Shown here piece by piece: positions 15,470-24,415 of a stretch of DNA of 64,000 bases. The stretch comes from CAJXZP01 sp963974475 (lineage in GTDB: Bacteria; Bacteroidota; Bacteroidia; Flavobacteriales_G; Salibacteraceae): contig CAXBCR010000016.1 in the NCBI GenBank assembly GCA_963974475.1, forward strand, positions 1 through 64,000, read 5' to 3'. A program made the translations under genes and the position numbers. The notes beneath the pieces are model-generated. The model saw only the letters and a list, made by a program, of their open reading frames with translations. It had not been told where the DNA came from and did not search any database. Each line of letters starts with the position of its first letter. Positions within the stretch are counted from its first letter, which is position 1.

Positions 15470-16918
15470 ATGGGCTATAATGAAACGGATTTAGAAAAAG
15501 ATTTAGAGGGCCAAGAGTATAAATATGGCTTTGTATCTGATTTTGAATCTGATCGAATAGAAAAGGGATTAAGTGAGGACGTGGTCCGCTTGATTTCCAG
15601 CAAACGCGAGGAGCCGGAATGGTTACTTGAGTTTAGATTAAAGGCGTATCGTCATTGGTTAACCATGGACGAACCCGATTGGGCGCACGTGAATTATGAT
15701 AAACCTGATTTTCAGGATATTGTATATTACTCGGCTCCAAAACCTAAAAAACAACTGAACAGTTTGGATGAGGTAGACCCTGAATTGCGTACCATGTACG
15801 ATAAATTAGGAATTACCGTAGAAGAACAAATGCGAATGAATGGCGTGGCCATTGACGTTGTGGTGGATTCGGTTTCGGTGGCAACCACGTTTAAAGAAAC
15901 GCTAGGTAAAAAAGGCATTATTTTCATGTCATTTTCAGAAGCAGTGAAAGAGCATCCAGAGTTGGTGCGTGAGTATTTAGGGTCTGTAGTACCATCTAGC
16001 GACAACTATTACTCGGCTCTTAATTCAGCTGTTTTTACCGATGGTTCATTTTGCTACATCCCAAAAGGAGTGCGTTGTCCAATGGAGCTTTCTACCTATT
16101 TCAGAATCAACGAAGCCGGTACCGGTCAGTTTGAACGTACACTTATTGTAGCCGATGAAGGTGCGTATGTAAGTTACCTAGAAGGTTGTACAGCGCCACA
16201 GCGCGATGAAAACCAACTGCATGCCGCAGTGGTGGAAATCATGGTGAGAAAAGAAGCGGAAGTAAAATATTCAACGGTTCAAAACTGGTACCCTGGCGAT
16301 AAAGATGGCAAGGGTGGAATTTTAAACTTTGTAACCAAACGCGCTATGTGCGATGGCTACAAATCGAAAGTTTCATGGACCCAAGTAGAAACGGGTTCTG
16401 CCGTAACTTGGAAATATCCTTCATGTGTGCTGAAAGGCGATTACTCGGAAGGAGAGTTTTACAGTGTGGCTGTAACTGCCAATCATCAAATGGCAGATAC
16501 GGGTTCTAAAATGGTGCATATCGGTAAGAATTCGAAAAGTATCATCATCTCGAAAGGGATTAGCGCTGGGGTTTCTGAAAACAGTTACCGTGGGTTAGTT
16601 TCGGTACATAAAAACGCAGTAAACTCTCGAAATTTCTCTCAATGTGATTCGCTTCTTTTAGGCGATAAATGTGGGGCGCATACGTTCCCTTACATTGAGG
16701 TAAAAAACAAAAGTTCGCAAGTAGAACATGAAGCTACGACATCAAAAATTGGGGAAGACCAAATTTTTTATTGTCAGCAACGAGGTATTAGCGAAGAAAA
16801 AGCCATTAGCTTAATTGTAAACGGTTATGCACGTGAGGTACTGAATCAATTACCGATGGAATTTGCCGCTGAGGCGCAAAAATTATTAGCCATAACTCTT
16901 GAAGGGTCAGTTGGATAG
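15470..16918 (+). CDS. sufB: Fe-S cluster assembly scaffold SufB
   Basis: 482 aa, full length. The core beta-helix carries the family blocks SVVPSSDNYYSALNSAVFTDGSF, YLEGCTAPQRDENQLHAAVVEI, VQNWYPGDKDGKGGILNFVTKR and QCDSLLLGDKCGAHTFPYIEVKN, the last with the conserved cysteine thought to accept sulfur or ligate the cluster. SufB builds the nascent cluster with SufC and SufD in the cytoplasm. It is followed by 78 non-coding bases containing a palindrome, then sufC. Confidence 0.97.
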   Translation: MGYNETDLEKDLEGQEYKYGFVSDFESDRIEKGLSEDVVRLISSKREEPEWLLEFRLKAYRHWLTMDEPDWAHVNYDKPDFQDIVYYSAPKPKKQLNSLDEVDPELRTMYDKLGITVEEQMRMNGVAIDVVVDSVSVATTFKETLGKKGIIFMSFSEAVKEHPELVREYLGSVVPSSDNYYSALNSAVFTDGSFCYIPKGVRCPMELSTYFRINEAGTGQFERTLIVADEGAYVSYLEGCTAPQRDENQLHAAVVEIMVRKEAEVKYSTVQNWYPGDKDGKGGILNFVTKRAMCDGYKSKVSWTQVETGSAVTWKYPSCVLKGDYSEGEFYSVAVTANHQMADTGSKMVHIGKNSKSIIISKGISAGVSENSYRGLVSVHKNAVNSRNFSQCDSLLLGDKCGAHTFPYIEVKNKSSQVEHEATTSKIGEDQIFYCQQRGISEEKAISLIVNGYAREVLNQLPMEFAAEAQKLLAITLEGSVG

Positions 16919-16953
16919 TCTAGATTTTAAATAAAAGCATCTTCCGACCTCCA

Positions 16954-16970
16954 TCCCGATAGCTATCGGA
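16954..16970. repeat. CCCGAT-type palindrome between sufB and sufC
   Basis: TCCCGATAGCTATCGGA, whose 14-base core CCGATAGCTATCGG is a perfect palindrome, related to the copies at 37-52 and 100-115. Surrounding TCCGAC/GTCCGA bases extend the pairing. It may be a dispersed repeat that, as a stem in the mRNA, separates sufAB from sufCDS. Confidence 0.65.
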
Positions 16971-16996
16971 ATCGGACTTCGGACAAAAAATAAGTA

Positions 16997-17746
16997 ATGA
17001 GCACACCATTGATACAAATAAAAAATCTTCACGCAGAAGTGGAGGGGCATAAAATTTTAAAGGGATTCAACTTAGAGATGAATGCGGGCGAAATTCATGC
17101 CATCATGGGCCCAAACGGGACCGGAAAAAGTACGTTAGCCAATATTATTACTGGAAAAGACGGTTACACCGTAACCGAAGGAGAAGTTATCTTTAACGGT
17201 AAAAACGTGTTGGAATTAGCACCAGACGAAAGAGCTGCCGAAGGTATCTTTTTAGCCTTTCAATATCCGGTAGAAATTCCGGGGGTGAGTAATACCAACT
17301 TTATGAAAGCGGCTGTAAACAACATTCGTGAATACCATGGTAAAGACCCGCTCAAAGCAAAGGATTTCTTGAAGTTAATGAAAGAAAAACAAGAATTGGT
17401 GGAGCTGAAAGGTCGCTTAACTAATCGCTCGGTAAACGAAGGTTTTTCTGGTGGAGAGAAAAAAAGAAACGAGATTTTTCAAATGGCCATGCTCGACCCT
17501 CAATTAGCCATTTTAGATGAAACGGATTCAGGGTTGGACATTGACGCATTAAAAATTGTGGCCAACGGAGTAAATACCTTACACACCAAAGAAAATAGCT
17601 TTTTGGTGATTACCCATTACCAACGTTTGTTAGACCACATTGTTCCTGATTTTGTACATGTAATGTATGACGGGAAAATTGTGAAAACAGGTCCCAAAGA
17701 ACTGGCTTTAGAGTTAGAAGAAAAAGGATACGATTGGCTTAAATAA
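16997..17746 (+). CDS. sufC: Fe-S assembly ATPase SufC
   Basis: 249 aa ABC-type ATPase. Walker A GPNGTGKST near residues 39-47, Q-loop FLAFQYPVEIPGV, signature FSGGEKKRNEI, Walker B LAILDETDSGLDID and the switch histidine in VITHYQR. The ETDSGLD form is diagnostic of SufC. It is not a transporter: it dimerises within SufBC2D and drives cluster assembly in the cytoplasm. Confidence 0.97.
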   Translation: MSTPLIQIKNLHAEVEGHKILKGFNLEMNAGEIHAIMGPNGTGKSTLANIITGKDGYTVTEGEVIFNGKNVLELAPDERAAEGIFLAFQYPVEIPGVSNTNFMKAAVNNIREYHGKDPLKAKDFLKLMKEKQELVELKGRLTNRSVNEGFSGGEKKRNEIFQMAMLDPQLAILDETDSGLDIDALKIVANGVNTLHTKENSFLVITHYQRLLDHIVPDFVHVMYDGKIVKTGPKELALELEEKGYDWLK

Positions 17747-17822
17747 GAATGAAGTAGGAAGACTGAAAACGGGATAAAATTCCGATTTTGAGTCGTCCAA
17801 CTCCTGACTAAAAAATGAAATT

Positions 17823-19103
17823 ATGAGTGTGAAAATATCTCAAAAAAATATAGATTTTGCCGTCTCAATTGTTGATTCTTCACCCGAAGTATGGGGCTTT
17901 GAGAATTTGCAAATGAATGGATACGGATTGCTTTTAAAGACTCCTTTCCCTTCGTTAAGAGATGAGTATTGGAAATACACCAAAGTATCTGGATTACTCA
18001 AAAAAGAATTTAGGGCAAGCCCAAAAGAAACCGCTTCTTTATCGGATGCGACCCTAGAATTAGTAGGTACTAATCCTAGAATTGTTTTCGTAAATGGAAT
18101 GGTAAACCCAGAATTAAGTGTTTTTCCTACGGATGAAAATTTGCGTGTTACCTGTTTATCGAGTAATAAAATTACGGAAGATGACGTGGTTGATTTTCCA
18201 TTAAATTGGGAAAATGAGCACGAAGCGTTCACTTTGCTAAATCAAAGTTCTTTTACCGATGGTGCTTATATTGAAGTAGCTAAGAATTCGGAGATTAAAG
18301 ATTCGTTGTATTTAATTCATCTGTCTACTGGAACTAATGTATCGGTAGCGGAGCGTAATTACGTAAAATTAAACCAAGGTTCAAAAGCGACATTTATCAA
18401 CGTATTTGAAGGAGATAACGAAACTTCATTTTCCAATCACTTCAACAGTATTTTGGTAGATGAAAATGCTACCATCAATTGGTTTGATTACCATCAGGAT
18501 GGTGAAAACGCTCAATCTATTACAACAACCATAGCCCATCAAGAGGCCAACAGTCATGTGAATGCAAGTGCATACATTTTTGGTGGTAAGATGATTCGCA
18601 AGAATTTTTACGGTTCGGTATTAGGCCAAAATTGTGAAACTACCGTGAATGGTGCATACATTTTGAATAATAAGCAAATTGCTGATTACAGAGTAATTGT
18701 AGACCATAAAGCGGCTCATTGCAACTCCAACCAAATGTTTAAAGGTGTGATGGGCGATAATGCCACGGGCGTTTTTAATGGCAAGATTTACGTACGAAAA
18801 GATTCACAATTAATCAATGCATTTCAAACCAATAGAAATATTTTATTGAGCGATGATGCCAACGCCTTTTCTCGTCCGCAATTAGAGATTTATGCCGATG
18901 ACGTAAAATGCTCGCATGGGTCTACTATTGGACAATTAGACGAGGATGCATTGTTTTACATGATGGCACGTGGAATTAGAAAGTTAGAGGCCGAAAAATT
19001 ACTGGTATCTGCCTTTGCTGCTGACGCAATGGACAACATTAACGATGCTAAATTTAAGGAAACTGTTTTAGAATCCATAGCCACAAAAAGCGAAAAATTA
19101 TAA
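17823..19103 (+). CDS. sufD: Fe-S assembly protein SufD
   Basis: 426 aa paralogue of SufB. The C-terminal half has the diagnostic blocks VNGAYILNNKQIADYRVIVDHKAAHCNSNQMFKGV, NGKIYVRKDSQLINAFQTNRNILLSDDA and EIYADDVKCSHGSTIGQLDEDALFYMMARGI, including the conserved histidine in SHG. It forms the SufBC2D scaffold with SufB and SufC. SufS starts 2 bases after its stop. Confidence 0.96.
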   Translation: MSVKISQKNIDFAVSIVDSSPEVWGFENLQMNGYGLLLKTPFPSLRDEYWKYTKVSGLLKKEFRASPKETASLSDATLELVGTNPRIVFVNGMVNPELSVFPTDENLRVTCLSSNKITEDDVVDFPLNWENEHEAFTLLNQSSFTDGAYIEVAKNSEIKDSLYLIHLSTGTNVSVAERNYVKLNQGSKATFINVFEGDNETSFSNHFNSILVDENATINWFDYHQDGENAQSITTTIAHQEANSHVNASAYIFGGKMIRKNFYGSVLGQNCETTVNGAYILNNKQIADYRVIVDHKAAHCNSNQMFKGVMGDNATGVFNGKIYVRKDSQLINAFQTNRNILLSDDANAFSRPQLEIYADDVKCSHGSTIGQLDEDALFYMMARGIRKLEAEKLLVSAFAADAMDNINDAKFKETVLESIATKSEKL

Positions 19104-19105
19104 AC

Positions 19106-20329
19106 GTGAGTAGCGCATTAGATATAGCAAAAATCCGTGAAGAATTTCCGATTTTGGACCAAGAAATCAATGGAAAACCATTGGTATATTTTGACAATGC
19201 CGCTTCTTCACAAAAACCTCTTTCGGTAATTACTACTATTTCTAATTACTATTTAAAAGAACACGCCAATATTCATAGAGGCGTGCACACATTGAGTCAG
19301 CGAGCCACTTCTCGTTATGAAGAAGTACGCGAAAAACTGGCTAATTGGATTGGTGCTGAGTCGAAAGAAATCATTTTTACCCGTGGCACCACTGAGGCCA
19401 TTAACTTGTTTGCCTCTACTTACGGAGCAGAAAATTTAAAACCGGGTGATGAGGTAATAATCTCTACTTTAGAACATCATTCAAACATGGTGCCTTGGCA
19501 CATGTGGTGTAAAAAAACAGGAGCTACATTACGGATTATTCCAATTAATGATGCCGGTGAATTAGAGTTAGACGAATACGTAAAACTCCTATCCGATAAA
19601 ACAAAAATTGTAAGTGTAGCGCATGTTTCTAACACATTAGGAACGGTGAATGATGTGAAATTTATCATTGATAAAGCACATGAGTTTGGAGCCGTTGTGT
19701 TACTAGATGGCGCGCAAGCATTGCCACATACCAAGGTAAATGTAAAAGAACTAGATTGTGATTTTTACGCTTCTTCCGGACATAAAATGTACGGTCCAAC
19801 AGGAATTGGTTTTCTGTACGGAAAAGCCGAATTACTAGAAAAAATGCCTCCATATCATGGGGGTGGAGAAATGATTAAATCAGTTAGTTTGCTAGAAAGC
19901 ACTTATGCCGATTTGCCTTTCAAATTTGAGGCTGGAACGCCCAATATTGCGGATACCATTGCGTTTGGAGCCGCTATTGATTTTTTAGAAAAACACGGAG
20001 TAGAAAATATTGCCGCTCATGAACAGATGCTGCATGATTACGCAACCGATGAACTATTGAAAATTGAAGGAATTCGTTTAATCGGTACCGCTGCAAAAAA
20101 AGCAGGTGTGGTTTCCTTTTTAATTGGTGATATTCATCCGTACGATTTAGGCGTAATCCTAGACCAATTAGGAATTGCAGTACGAACCGGACATCATTGT
20201 ACGGAGCCATTAATGACGCGATTTAATATTCCGGGAACGGTGAGAGCTTCGTTCGCTATTTATAATACCAAAGAAGAAGTAGATGTTTTTATTGCAGGGG
20301 TTTTGAGAGCTAAACGAATGTTGGAGTAA
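19106..20329 (+). CDS. sufS: Cysteine desulfurase SufS
   Basis: 407 aa group II (SufS/CsdA) cysteine desulfurase. FTRGTTEAINL is the cofactor region, SSGHKMYGPTGIGFLYG holds the PLP lysine (K in GHK), and the sulfur-accepting cysteine is in VRTGHHCTEPLM. It takes sulfur from cysteine as a persulfide and hands it to SufE. Closely packed behind sufD. Confidence 0.96.
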   Translation: MSSALDIAKIREEFPILDQEINGKPLVYFDNAASSQKPLSVITTISNYYLKEHANIHRGVHTLSQRATSRYEEVREKLANWIGAESKEIIFTRGTTEAINLFASTYGAENLKPGDEVIISTLEHHSNMVPWHMWCKKTGATLRIIPINDAGELELDEYVKLLSDKTKIVSVAHVSNTLGTVNDVKFIIDKAHEFGAVVLLDGAQALPHTKVNVKELDCDFYASSGHKMYGPTGIGFLYGKAELLEKMPPYHGGGEMIKSVSLLESTYADLPFKFEAGTPNIADTIAFGAAIDFLEKHGVENIAAHEQMLHDYATDELLKIEGIRLIGTAAKKAGVVSFLIGDIHPYDLGVILDQLGIAVRTGHHCTEPLMTRFNIPGTVRASFAIYNTKEEVDVFIAGVLRAKRMLE

Positions 20330-20339
20330 ACATGAAATT

Positions 20340-20356
20340 CCGAGATACTGTCTCGG
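20340..20356 (+). repeat. Hairpin between sufS and the DUF1016 gene
   Basis: CCGAGA (20340-20345) pairs with TCTCGG (20351-20356) around a 5-base loop, 20 bases before the DUF1016 start. There is no T-run, so it is not a standard terminator; it may tune read-through into the inserted gene or mark an insertion border. Confidence 0.5.
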
Positions 20357-20376
20357 ATATTTGAGATAAAATAAAA

Positions 20377-21435
20377 GTGAGTAACGATTTACAACATATT
20401 GAATTTTATGATAAAGCGGTTGAATTGCTTCAATCTGCCAGACGACATGTTATTCAAGTTGTAAATAAAACCATGGTGACTTCCTACTTTGAGTTAGGTA
20501 GAATGATTGTGGTGGAAGAGCAAGGAGGACAAGAACGAGCCGGTTATGGTAAAAATATAATTAGTGATTTGTCTAAGGTACTTACAAAAGAGTTTGGAAA
20601 AGGGTTTTCGGTTACGAATATCAAACAAATGCGTAGCTTTTATTTGAGCTATCAAAAAAGTCAGACACCGTCTGACCTTTTGGGTTTTGTAAAAGGTCAG
20701 ACAGTGTCTGACCTTTCTAAAGATTCTAAAACAGAGGCATACCCAGCGTTTCATTTGAGTTGGTCTCATTACTTAACACTAATGCGGATGAATGATGTGA
20801 ACGAACGAAATTTCTATGAAATTGAGTCGGTAAAAAATAATTGGAGTGTTAGGAATTTAAAGCGTCAATACGACACTGCTTTATATACCCGACTTGTATT
20901 AAGTAGGGATAAAGAGGGAGTTAAAAAGCTTTCAAATGAAGGTTTAGTTGTTGAAAGTCCGCAAGATGCAATTAAAGACCCATACATTTTGGAATTTATT
21001 GGGTTACCTGAAAATCACCGCTATTCTGAATCGCAGATTGAACAAAAAATCATAGATAAGCTAGAACATTTTTTATTGGAATTAGGTACCGGATTTTCAT
21101 TTGTGGCAAGGCAAAAAAGAATCTCTTTTGATGATAAGCACTTTAGAATTGATTTGGTGTTTTATAATCGAACATTAAAAAGCTTTGTGCTTATTGATTT
21201 GAAAATAGGCGAATTAAACCATCAGGATATCGGACAAATGCAGATGTATGTCAACTATTACGATAGAGAAATTAAAGCGGATGATGAGAATAAAACCATT
21301 GGTCTTATTCTTTGTAAAGATAAAAGTAAGGCAGTGGTAGAATACACTCTACCAACGGATAATACGCAGATTTTCGCGAGTAAATACCAAACTGTTTTAC
21401 CATCAAAAGAGGAACTAACATTGCTTATTAAATAA
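20377..21435 (+). CDS. DUF1016 (YhcG-type) PD-(D/E)XK nuclease
   Basis: 352 aa with a GTG start. Residues about 10-190 match the DUF1016 N-terminal domain (LGRMIVVEEQGG..., LSWSHYLTLMRM, ARNFYEIE-like block), and about 195-350 the PDDEXK domain with RIDLVFYNRTLKSFVLIDLKIG providing the D...DLK nuclease core. YhcG proteins are linked to restriction-modification islands and mobile DNA. It lies between sufS and sufE in the same direction, 47 bases after sufS and only 6 before sufE, so it is carried inside the suf transcript. Residues about 95-112 are encoded by palindromic DNA (20660-20716). Not a known Fe-S assembly factor. Confidence 0.88.
   Translation: MSNDLQHIEFYDKAVELLQSARRHVIQVVNKTMVTSYFELGRMIVVEEQGGQERAGYGKNIISDLSKVLTKEFGKGFSVTNIKQMRSFYLSYQKSQTPSDLLGFVKGQTVSDLSKDSKTEAYPAFHLSWSHYLTLMRMNDVNERNFYEIESVKNNWSVRNLKRQYDTALYTRLVLSRDKEGVKKLSNEGLVVESPQDAIKDPYILEFIGLPENHRYSESQIEQKIIDKLEHFLLELGTGFSFVARQKRISFDDKHFRIDLVFYNRTLKSFVLIDLKIGELNHQDIGQMQMYVNYYDREIKADDENKTIGLILCKDKSKAVVEYTLPTDNTQIFASKYQTVLPSKEELTLLIK
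20660..20716. repeat. Nested palindromes inside the DUF1016 coding region
   Basis: GTCAGAC-ACC-GTCTGAC (20660-20676) is followed by a perfect 12-1-12 palindrome (20692-20716) made of AAAGGTCAGACA and its complement. The two also pair with each other. They keep the frame and encode the family's variable region (SQTPSDLLGFVKGQTVSDL), so they look like a palindromic element tolerated at a permissive site. Confidence 0.8.
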
Positions 21436-21441
21436 CAAGGA

Positions 21442-21873
21442 ATGACAATAAACGAAAAACAAGACGAGCTGATTGAAGAGTTTTCCATGTTTGACGAATG
21501 GATGGACAAATATGAGAACATCATTGATTACGGAAAGGATTTAAAAGGCTTGGATGACACCGAAAAGAACGATGAAAACATTGTTCGTGGTTGTCAGAGT
21601 AATGTGTGGCTGACCGCTAAATTAGAAGGTGATAAATTGGTTTTCAATGCCGATTCGGACGCTATCATTACCAAAGGAATTATTGGGTTACTGTTAGAAA
21701 TATTTTCGGGACACACCCCTCAAGAAATTGCAACTACCGAGTTGTACGCATTAGAAAAAATTGGATTAAAAGAACATCTTTCACCAAACAGAGCCAACGG
21801 TTTAGTATCGATGGTACAAAAAATAAAAATGAATGCTCTAGCGTTTCGCGCAAAGCAAAATCAAGAAAAATAA
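21442..21873 (+). CDS. sufE: Sulfur acceptor SufE
   Basis: 143 aa SufE family. The acceptor cysteine is in NIVRGCQSNVWL (residue about 51), followed by FNADSDAIITKGIIGLLLEIFSGHTP. It receives persulfide sulfur from SufS and transfers it to SufBCD. The DUF1016 gene ends 6 bases upstream; sufT begins 3 bases downstream. Confidence 0.95.
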   Translation: MTINEKQDELIEEFSMFDEWMDKYENIIDYGKDLKGLDDTEKNDENIVRGCQSNVWLTAKLEGDKLVFNADSDAIITKGIIGLLLEIFSGHTPQEIATTELYALEKIGLKEHLSPNRANGLVSMVQKIKMNALAFRAKQNQEK

Positions 21874-21876
21874 ATC

Positions 21877-22203
21877 ATGGGAACTCCAGTATTAAACAAA
21901 AAACTTTTAGGAAACGAAATCATTCGTGTTTTAAAAACTATATATGACCCGGAAATACCGGTGGATGTGTATGAACTAGGATTAATTTATGATGTCTTAA
22001 TTAATGATGATTATTCCGTAAATATATTAATGACTTTAACCACACCAAATTGTCCGGTGGCAGAATCCTTACCGCAAGAAATTGAAGATAAAATTGCGGG
22101 AATTCATGATGTATCTAAAGCAAATGTGGACATTACTTTTGAGCCACCTTGGACCAAAGATATGCTAAGCGAAGAAGCAATGTTAGAGTTGGGAATGCTG
22201 TAA
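21877..22203 (+). CDS. sufT: SUF-associated DUF59 protein SufT
   Basis: 108 aa DUF59/MIP18-like domain: VLKTIYDPEIPVDVYELGLIYDV, then MTLTTPNCPVAESLPQEI with the conserved cysteine, and VDITFEPPWTKDMLSEEAML. SufT proteins help mature Fe-S targets under high demand. Last gene of the suf operon; a strong terminator follows 80 bases later. Confidence 0.92.
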   Translation: MGTPVLNKKLLGNEIIRVLKTIYDPEIPVDVYELGLIYDVLINDDYSVNILMTLTTPNCPVAESLPQEIEDKIAGIHDVSKANVDITFEPPWTKDMLSEEAMLELGML

Positions 22204-22283
22204 TAAAGATAAAATATGGATGACTAATACTATAGTCATATTTCCAATATAAATATATATATTCGAGTATAAAAGCTCGTGTT

Positions 22284-22319
22284 AAAGCCAGTAAAACTGC
22301 ATTTTACTGGCTTTCTTTT
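22284..22319 (+). terminator. Terminator of the suf operon
   Basis: Perfect 13-bp stem AAAGCCAGTAAAA (22284-22296), 5-base loop, complement 22302-22314, then a T-rich tail. It also faces the convergent DUF389 gene, which ends 9 bases later. Confidence 0.88.
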
Positions 22320-22327
22320 TGCCATAA

Positions 22328-23809
22328 TTAAGGTAGGTATTGGCGTACCACAATAGTAGAATCATGGGTGCGAACTGGTAACCAATCTTGTATTTGATTC
22401 GTAAACATTTTTTGACTTGAAGAGCTAACGTTTTGGTTCCATTGAATAAACAGTGCAGGAACGATACGAATAGAGTCATCCTTTACTACTTCAACTTCCC
22501 CAAATCCTAAATGTGTAATTCCATTAAACATCACGTTTAATTCCGTTGAAATTTGTTGGTAATCGTAAGAAATTAAATCCCGTTTAGAAATTTCACGAGC
22601 AAGAGAATTAATTATGGAATCTTTCCGAAAATTTTCGGTCTCTTTGTCCGCCAAAACAGCATTTAATAACGTTTTGTTTTGTTCTGCCTGCGTGGTTGAA
22701 TTTTGTTTTAAATCTTGGATGATAGCAGATAACTCCTGGTCATGCACATCTTGAATAATGACTAAATGAGTGGAGGGAATTTGATAGTCTTTCAGTTTTT
22801 TATTCCAACTATTTATGGTCGTATCAGCAATCGTTTTACCTCCAATAAGGATTTCTATTCTTGGAATTGAATCTGTCTGATAAGTGACTTTTTTAGAAAT
22901 AACAAAGCTTTTAGGTTGATGGATTACTTCGGTAATAAAAAGATTAGCCTTTGATTCATACATAGATTTTCGGGTAGCGGATATAAAAAACCAAATGCTA
23001 GGCACAATGAGCACAGCGGTAAATATGTAAATCCAAATTTTAACACTACGATCCTTTTTTTTGTTTATATAATCTTGCAGGGGAAAACGAGAAAACCGGA
23101 CGAATACCATGGTGGCAACACTAATCATGACAGAATTTAGTAGAAACAAATACATGGCTCCAAAGGCAAATTCTGGTTGTAAAGTTGCAATGCCATATCC
23201 CACCGTACACAGTGGTGGCATAAGAGCTGTTGCAATAGCTACTCCTGGTATAACGGTTAACCCAGTGTTTTTGCGCATACCTTCAATAGACCCTGCTAAT
23301 CCACCAAAAATGGCTACTAATACATCCAAAATGGTGGGTGAAGTCCGTGTTAAAATTTCAGTATCTGCTTGATCCAAGGGGGTAATGCAAAAATATAAGC
23401 TACTTGTAACTAGCGCCACAATTACCATTAATACATAACTTAAAAACGCATGCTTTAGTAGCCTAAACCTATTGGTTCCCAATGAAAAACCAATTCCAAC
23501 AATGGGTCCCATTAACGGTGAAATAAGCATCGCCCCAATAATGATAGCCGTAGAGTTGGCATTTAATCCGATGGATGCAATGAAAATGGAGAAAATAAGT
23601 ACCCAAACATTAAACCCTTGAAATTTAGCATCTTCCGCTATTCTTTTTGGAGCACCCTTATAATCAATCTCACCACGAATACTAATTACGCTATGAAAAA
23701 ATGACTGGATAGATTCTAATAGTCCATCCATGCGCTCCTTTACATCCTGGGTTACTTCGGAAATTGATTCTGGCTCTTCGGTGGAATCTTTGTTTTTGGT
23801 AGACTTCAT
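22328..23809 (-). CDS. DUF389 integral membrane protein
   Basis: 493 aa. The N-terminal half is a multi-helix membrane domain with the DUF389 hallmark NANSTAIIIGAMLISPLMGPIVGIGFSLGTN (about residues 84-114) and five to seven further hydrophobic segments up to about residue 275. The C-terminal half (about 290-493) is a soluble, probably periplasmic or cytoplasmic domain with a coiled-coil-like stretch near 365-400. No transport substrate is established for the family. Transcribed alone and converging on the suf operon. Confidence 0.85.
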   Translation of the reverse strand: MKSTKNKDSTEEPESISEVTQDVKERMDGLLESIQSFFHSVISIRGEIDYKGAPKRIAEDAKFQGFNVWVLIFSIFIASIGLNANSTAIIIGAMLISPLMGPIVGIGFSLGTNRFRLLKHAFLSYVLMVIVALVTSSLYFCITPLDQADTEILTRTSPTILDVLVAIFGGLAGSIEGMRKNTGLTVIPGVAIATALMPPLCTVGYGIATLQPEFAFGAMYLFLLNSVMISVATMVFVRFSRFPLQDYINKKKDRSVKIWIYIFTAVLIVPSIWFFISATRKSMYESKANLFITEVIHQPKSFVISKKVTYQTDSIPRIEILIGGKTIADTTINSWNKKLKDYQIPSTHLVIIQDVHDQELSAIIQDLKQNSTTQAEQNKTLLNAVLADKETENFRKDSIINSLAREISKRDLISYDYQQISTELNVMFNGITHLGFGEVEVVKDDSIRIVPALFIQWNQNVSSSSQKMFTNQIQDWLPVRTHDSTIVVRQYLP

Positions 23810-23904
23810 ATTATTTCGTATAGATAGTGGTATTTAACAAATCCAAACCGTGCCAAGTGGTGGCTAAAGATTATTTTTACCCCACAAATTTAAGAAAATA
23901 AGTT

Positions 23905-24411
23905 ATGGCTGAAATTGTGAACAAAGTGGCAGGTAGCAGTTTGGTACAGATGGATTTAGCTGATTTTTACCCAATGGGTGAACGGGCGTCATTTGACTTG
24001 AAACCATGGCTTTTTGAAGAATTAATTCTCAAAGAAAAAGACTTTAGAACGCATGTGAAACAGTTTGACTGGTCGCAATACCAAGATAAGTATGTGGCTA
24101 TTTCATGTAGCGCAGATGTTATTGTTCCTTCATGGGCGTTTTTATTGATTGCTATTTCGTTAGAACCCTTTGCCAAAAAAGCGGTGTATGGAAACCAAGA
24201 AACACTAGAAACCGTGCTTTTTGAGGAAGTGTTTGCGAACCATGATTTCACCCAATACCAAGATGCCAAAGTAATTGTGAAGGGCTGCGGTCATTTACCC
24301 ATTCCGCAACAAGCGTATGTGAGTTATTTTTCAAAACTTAAGCCTTATGCGAGTTCAATAATGTTTGGTGAACCTTGTAGTTCGGTGCCGCTGTATAAAA
24401 AGGGGAAATAG
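23905..24411 (+). CDS. DUF2480 family protein
   Basis: 168 aa, soluble, matching DUF2480, a family found almost only in Bacteroidota: VQMDLADFYP, the FDLKPWLFEELILKEKDFR block, AISCSADVIVPSWAFLLIA and VIVKGCGHLPIPQQAYV. Conserved cysteines (CSADVIVPSWA, KGCGH, EPCSSVPLY) hint at metal or cluster binding. The gene lies close to suf, as often in this phylum, but on its own transcript divergent from DUF389. Function unknown. Confidence 0.85.
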   Translation: MAEIVNKVAGSSLVQMDLADFYPMGERASFDLKPWLFEELILKEKDFRTHVKQFDWSQYQDKYVAISCSADVIVPSWAFLLIAISLEPFAKKAVYGNQETLETVLFEEVFANHDFTQYQDAKVIVKGCGHLPIPQQAYVSYFSKLKPYASSIMFGEPCSSVPLYKKGK

Positions 24412-24415
24412 ATTC

